DNA of 64,000 nucleotides from Alkalihalobacterium elongatum (lineage in GTDB: Bacteria; Bacillota; Bacilli; Bacillales; Bacillaceae_F): positions 24,362 through 88,361 of the forward strand of contig NZ_WMKZ01000017.1 of assembly GCF_019024285.1 (NCBI RefSeq). Reading direction: 5' to 3'. The notes below the pieces were generated by a model, which made no database searches, was not told the DNA's origin, and was given only the letters and a program-made list of their open reading frames with translations. Position numbers and translations under genes: made by a program. Shown in pieces: positions 61,458 to 64,000 of this stretch (position 1 is the stretch's first letter; the number at the start of each line of letters is the position of its first letter).

Positions 61458-61796
61458 AACCTTTCCCCCTAATAGGTTTGAAATAGTTTTAGTTGCAAAG
61501 TAATTAATTACTTGATTAATGACCAATCTATCATCTTCATGTCATTTCTATTTATATAAAGGATAACTCTGTAGGTACGTTAACCAAAAAGTACAGTTGC
61601 AAAAAAATCATGCAACTGTATCTTGTAGTCGAACTGGGAGCGCAGAGAATTATAAAGATGTACCCTGTTCATATACTCTATGTAATTTATCGATTTTCTA
61701 CTAAACTAACATTTTTAGACTTTTTGAAAAAATTGTTTGATTATTAATATATACCACATTGTTCTCTGTTTGCGTATAAAAATATTTAAACGTAAA

Positions 61797-61819
61797 AAAT
61801 CCCCACAGAGTGGGGATTT
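61797..61819 (-). terminator. Hairpin with T tract between the adhesin and protease genes
   Basis: AAATCCCCAC pairs perfectly with GTGGGGATTT across a 3-base loop and is followed by TTTTTT on the minus strand. No gene is visible between it and the protease terminator, so it may be a second, back-up terminator. Confidence 0.75.
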
Positions 61820-61940
61820 CGACTTCGGTGCTTTGTTTCTTGGAACAATCATGAAACAAGATTATTTAAGGTTTACAGTCATAATCTAATGCATGTACGA
61901 CCTTACGCTAGAATACTTGCTGTCTATTATTTTACCAATT

Positions 61941-61993
61941 AAAAAGAGGGTGACTCATAAAGTCGTATTCAACGACTATTGAGTCACCCTTTT
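61941..61993 (-). terminator. Terminator of the subtilase gene
   Basis: GGGTGACTCA pairs with TGAGTCACCC, with AGTCG/CGACT inside, followed by CTTTTT on the minus strand. Confidence 0.85.
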
Positions 61994-62056
61994 AGTTACG
62001 TGAACAATCTTTGGATCACGATTTTTCTGGTCTCACAGTGACACCCCAAAAAGAGA

Positions 62057-63481
62057 TCACCTTAACGCATTATAGGCATTCAAGTGGCCGCTACCGAAGT
62101 AGCGCTGATCTTTTCCGCGCACGGGATCAACGGCTGTTTTATATAAGAGGTCTTGCAGTTTTGCTGGTGACATTTTTCCATGCTTGTCTATCAGCAATGC
62201 TGCTACAGCAGACACTTTCGGGGTCGCCATCGATGTTCCAACCGACCAATAATACCCTCCGTCTTCACTTGCACTTAAGTTAAATTCTGTTTCAAACAAT
62301 CGGTTGGCAATGTATTCGTTAAATTTTCCTGCTAAGAAGTATTCTTCATATAACTTGATATCACCACCAACCGCTGCAATATCAATGAAGCCAGGACCAT
62401 AGTTAGAGTAATTCGCTAACACATCATTTTGACCTGTCGCCGAAACCGTAACGACTCCTGGTATCGACCCAGGCACTTCAAATCCAGCACCTACAAAGCT
62501 ATACCCATCTCCCGCATAATATTCGTTTAAGAAATTAGTTACTTCACGCTTATTCGTTGCATTTAGCTCCTCATTACCCGCTGCAACGACAACAAGAACA
62601 CCTTTTTTCGTAACATATTCTACCGCTCGTTTATAAGCTTTAAAATCAGCAACATCGTTTCCTAAATTTGTTCTCTTCCCTGTTTTAGGATCTGTATAAA
62701 AGACTTGTCCTAAAATATCAAACCCGCCTAAACTCATGGAAATAACGTCAACTTCATCATCAGCAGCTGTGATCATTGCGTCATAAATCCATGCACTCTC
62801 TGCAGAACTCGTCCCGAATACCCGATATGCTTTTATACCAGTATCAGGTGCAACACCTAGCATTGCACCGTTTCCAGCAATCGAGCCTGCGACATGACTC
62901 CCGTGACCATGTGTATCATCAAAAGCTTCACGGTCTCCTTCTTCCTCTGGTTCTGTTCCACGGAAGCCACCAGCAGGAACAAAGTTCTTAGATCCTGGCA
63001 ATAAGTTTGGCACTAAATCAGGGTGAGTTCTATCTATACCTGTATCAACAACTCCAACCACTACATCGTGTGAGCCTGTCCCAAGTTCAAAGCTCGCACC
63101 GTTTTCTGTTATTCGTTGAATATCCCATTGTAAGTCCCAAAGTGCTGCATCTGCTGGGTTAACCGTGTCTTCTGTAATTCGTAAAGACTCTGGGACACTC
63201 CAAGACAAGGAAGGATTCGCGACATTTAAACCAGCAAGTCCTCTCAATTTATTAAAAGAAGTAGTCGGCGCTTTTACCTGTACAAAACCAATTTGTGGAA
63301 CGGAATAAACAATTTCTCCTCCCAGACTCTTAACTTGGTTCTCAAAGCTTGCGGGAACACTCTTTTGGTTGAATAAAACCGAATAATATCCATCTTTTGT
63401 ATCCGTTGCTGCTCCCATAGCTGCTGGGAAAACACTCATCATTAGTACAAAACACAGTAACATAGTAAAAATTTTTTTCAT
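62057..63481 (-). CDS. Secreted subtilisin-family (S8) serine protease
   Basis: A 474-residue preproprotease. A signal peptide (residues 1-24) is followed by an I9-type propeptide (YYSVLFNQKSVPASFENQVK) and the catalytic domain. The triad is visible: Asp in GVVDTGIDRTHPDL, His in DTHGHGSHVAGSIAG and Ser in GTSMATPKVSA; the oxyanion Asn lies in VVVAAGNEELNA. Long insertions lie between His and Ser (FYTDPKTGKRTNLGNDVADF) and before the Ser (EEYFLAGKFNEYIANRLFET), so it differs from small subtilisins. The C-terminus lacks an extra domain. Extracellular proteases in Bacillus are often under DegU, encoded in this window; no site is claimed. GGAGGCC precedes the ATG. Confidence 0.95.
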   Translation of the reverse strand: MKKIFTMLLCFVLMMSVFPAAMGAATDTKDGYYSVLFNQKSVPASFENQVKSLGGEIVYSVPQIGFVQVKAPTTSFNKLRGLAGLNVANPSLSWSVPESLRITEDTVNPADAALWDLQWDIQRITENGASFELGTGSHDVVVGVVDTGIDRTHPDLVPNLLPGSKNFVPAGGFRGTEPEEEGDREAFDDTHGHGSHVAGSIAGNGAMLGVAPDTGIKAYRVFGTSSAESAWIYDAMITAADDEVDVISMSLGGFDILGQVFYTDPKTGKRTNLGNDVADFKAYKRAVEYVTKKGVLVVVAAGNEELNATNKREVTNFLNEYYAGDGYSFVGAGFEVPGSIPGVVTVSATGQNDVLANYSNYGPGFIDIAAVGGDIKLYEEYFLAGKFNEYIANRLFETEFNLSASEDGGYYWSVGTSMATPKVSAVAALLIDKHGKMSPAKLQDLLYKTAVDPVRGKDQRYFGSGHLNAYNALR

Positions 63482-63736
63482 AATGGCCTCCTAAATTTTT
63501 TGTTTTATGTTAGTCCTAAAATATCAACTCAATATATAACAATTTAGTTGCTCTATGCTTTTTTCCTTTATGTTTCGTTCATCAAATCCCAACAAGAGTT
63601 AACAATTTATATGTGACAGTTGACAGTTTATAAAAGACAGAGTCGATTATTGATTACTATAGAGCGATGCTATAATCTTTCGAGTTCCTTTTGAGCTTTT
63701 TCTTAGAAATTTCTAGTTTGTCATGTAATAGGAGAA

Positions 63737-63764
63737 GAGTCAGTCCGTTGACTGGTTCTTTTTT
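63737..63764 (+). terminator. Terminator copy in front of array 5
   Basis: GAGTCAGTC pairs with GACTGGTTC (two G-U pairs), followed by six T residues. It resembles the hairpin at 55872, but no plus-strand gene is visible before it; 63482-63736 holds nothing else I can support. Confidence 0.7.
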
Positions 63765-63769
63765 GGAGA

Positions 63770-64000
63770 TAGGGGTGTTGTTTCGGTGTATGAGTATTTT
63801 TAATGACCTTCTATCACGTTTCAGCTGTTGCTTGGGCTTCATTCAGCCTCTATGATGACCTCTTCTTCCGCTTCAGCTGGTGCTCGGGCTTCATTCGGGC
63901 TCTATGTTGACCTCTTCCTTCGGTTCAGCTGGTGCTCGGGCTTCATTCGGGCTCTATGTTGACCTCTTCCTTCGGTTCAGCGGTTGCTTGGGCTTCATTC
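63770..64000. repeat. Intergenic tandem repeat array 5 (~52-bp unit, at least 4 copies, runs off the window)
   Basis: Units with the plus-strand core GCTCGGGCTTCATTCGGGCT, then CTATGTTGACCTCTTCCTTC, then GGTTCAGC. Close to array 4 in sequence, period and orientation; CTATGTTGACC replaces CTTTAGTGACC. The array continues past the right edge. Confidence 0.85.

Noticed and set aside
63657..63842. A 61-codon minus-strand frame near the right edge
   Set aside because: It overlaps the terminator at 63737 and the start of array 5, with no protein-like features.

Overview
The window looks like a chromosomal segment of a low-GC, Gram-positive, motile member of the Bacillaceae. The left end keeps the Bacillus gene order for late flagellar, competence and DegSU genes: fliD, hag, csrA, fliW, yviE, flgL, flgK, flgN, flgM, yvyF, comFC, comFA, degV, degU, degS, yvyE. 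Several SH3b and Ig-like surface proteins and an intergenic repeat family suggest an environmental, possibly alkaliphilic relative. That last point is inference. Almost every gene is on the minus strand.

Region 1 (1-10.2 kb) is the flagellar filament block. Four sites fit the SigD promoter pattern, before fliD, hag, flgM and yvyF. The hag leader carries a near-ideal CsrA hairpin plus a GGA-containing Shine-Dalgarno, beside csrA and fliW, so the FliW-CsrA-flagellin switch can be read directly. An HELMH metallopeptidase-like gene and a broken RadC/JAB gene lie between hag and fliD, where flaG usually sits. Region 2 (10.2-17.9 kb) holds comFC and comFA (no comFB), a large intergenic repeat array, a c-di-GMP-I riboswitch in front of a 42-residue membrane protein, then degV, degU, degS and yvyE. 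Region 3 (18-25 kb) has small genes, an SH3b-repeat amidase, an SGNH-like protein, a VanZ-like protein and a second array.

Region 4 (25-51 kb) is the accessory core: a type VII secretion (T7SS) locus. In transcription order it has an EssC ATPase with FHA domains, a YukD/EsaB protein, two WXG100 proteins and a terminator. Then come an FHA protein with an EssB-like N-terminal region, a PP2C phosphatase, a membrane Ser/Thr kinase with TPRs, a membrane protein carrying eight threonines each with Leu at +3 about every ten residues, and a 1974-residue Ig-repeat protein anchored at both ends. I see no recognisable EssA, EssB/YukC or EsaA/YueB here. My main hypothesis is that this is a phospho-threonine/FHA-wired T7SS in which kinase, phosphatase and the TxxL array act as a switchable scaffold. 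Upstream lie two paralogous effector cassettes. Each has a WXG100-like helper and an effector sharing an N-terminal domain but with a different C-terminus; one has a DUF4176 protein, and both are followed by membrane proteins.

Region 5 (51-64 kb) encodes exported proteins: a Trx-like lipoprotein, a beta-propeller/Ig protein, a GLUG/InlB-repeat/FnIII adhesin-like protein and a subtilisin-family protease. It also has a second c-di-GMP-I riboswitch in front of another tiny gene. Five intergenic arrays of one ~52-bp degenerate repeat family, all in the same orientation, punctuate the window at 12.6, 24.2, 42.3, 55.9 and 63.8 kb.
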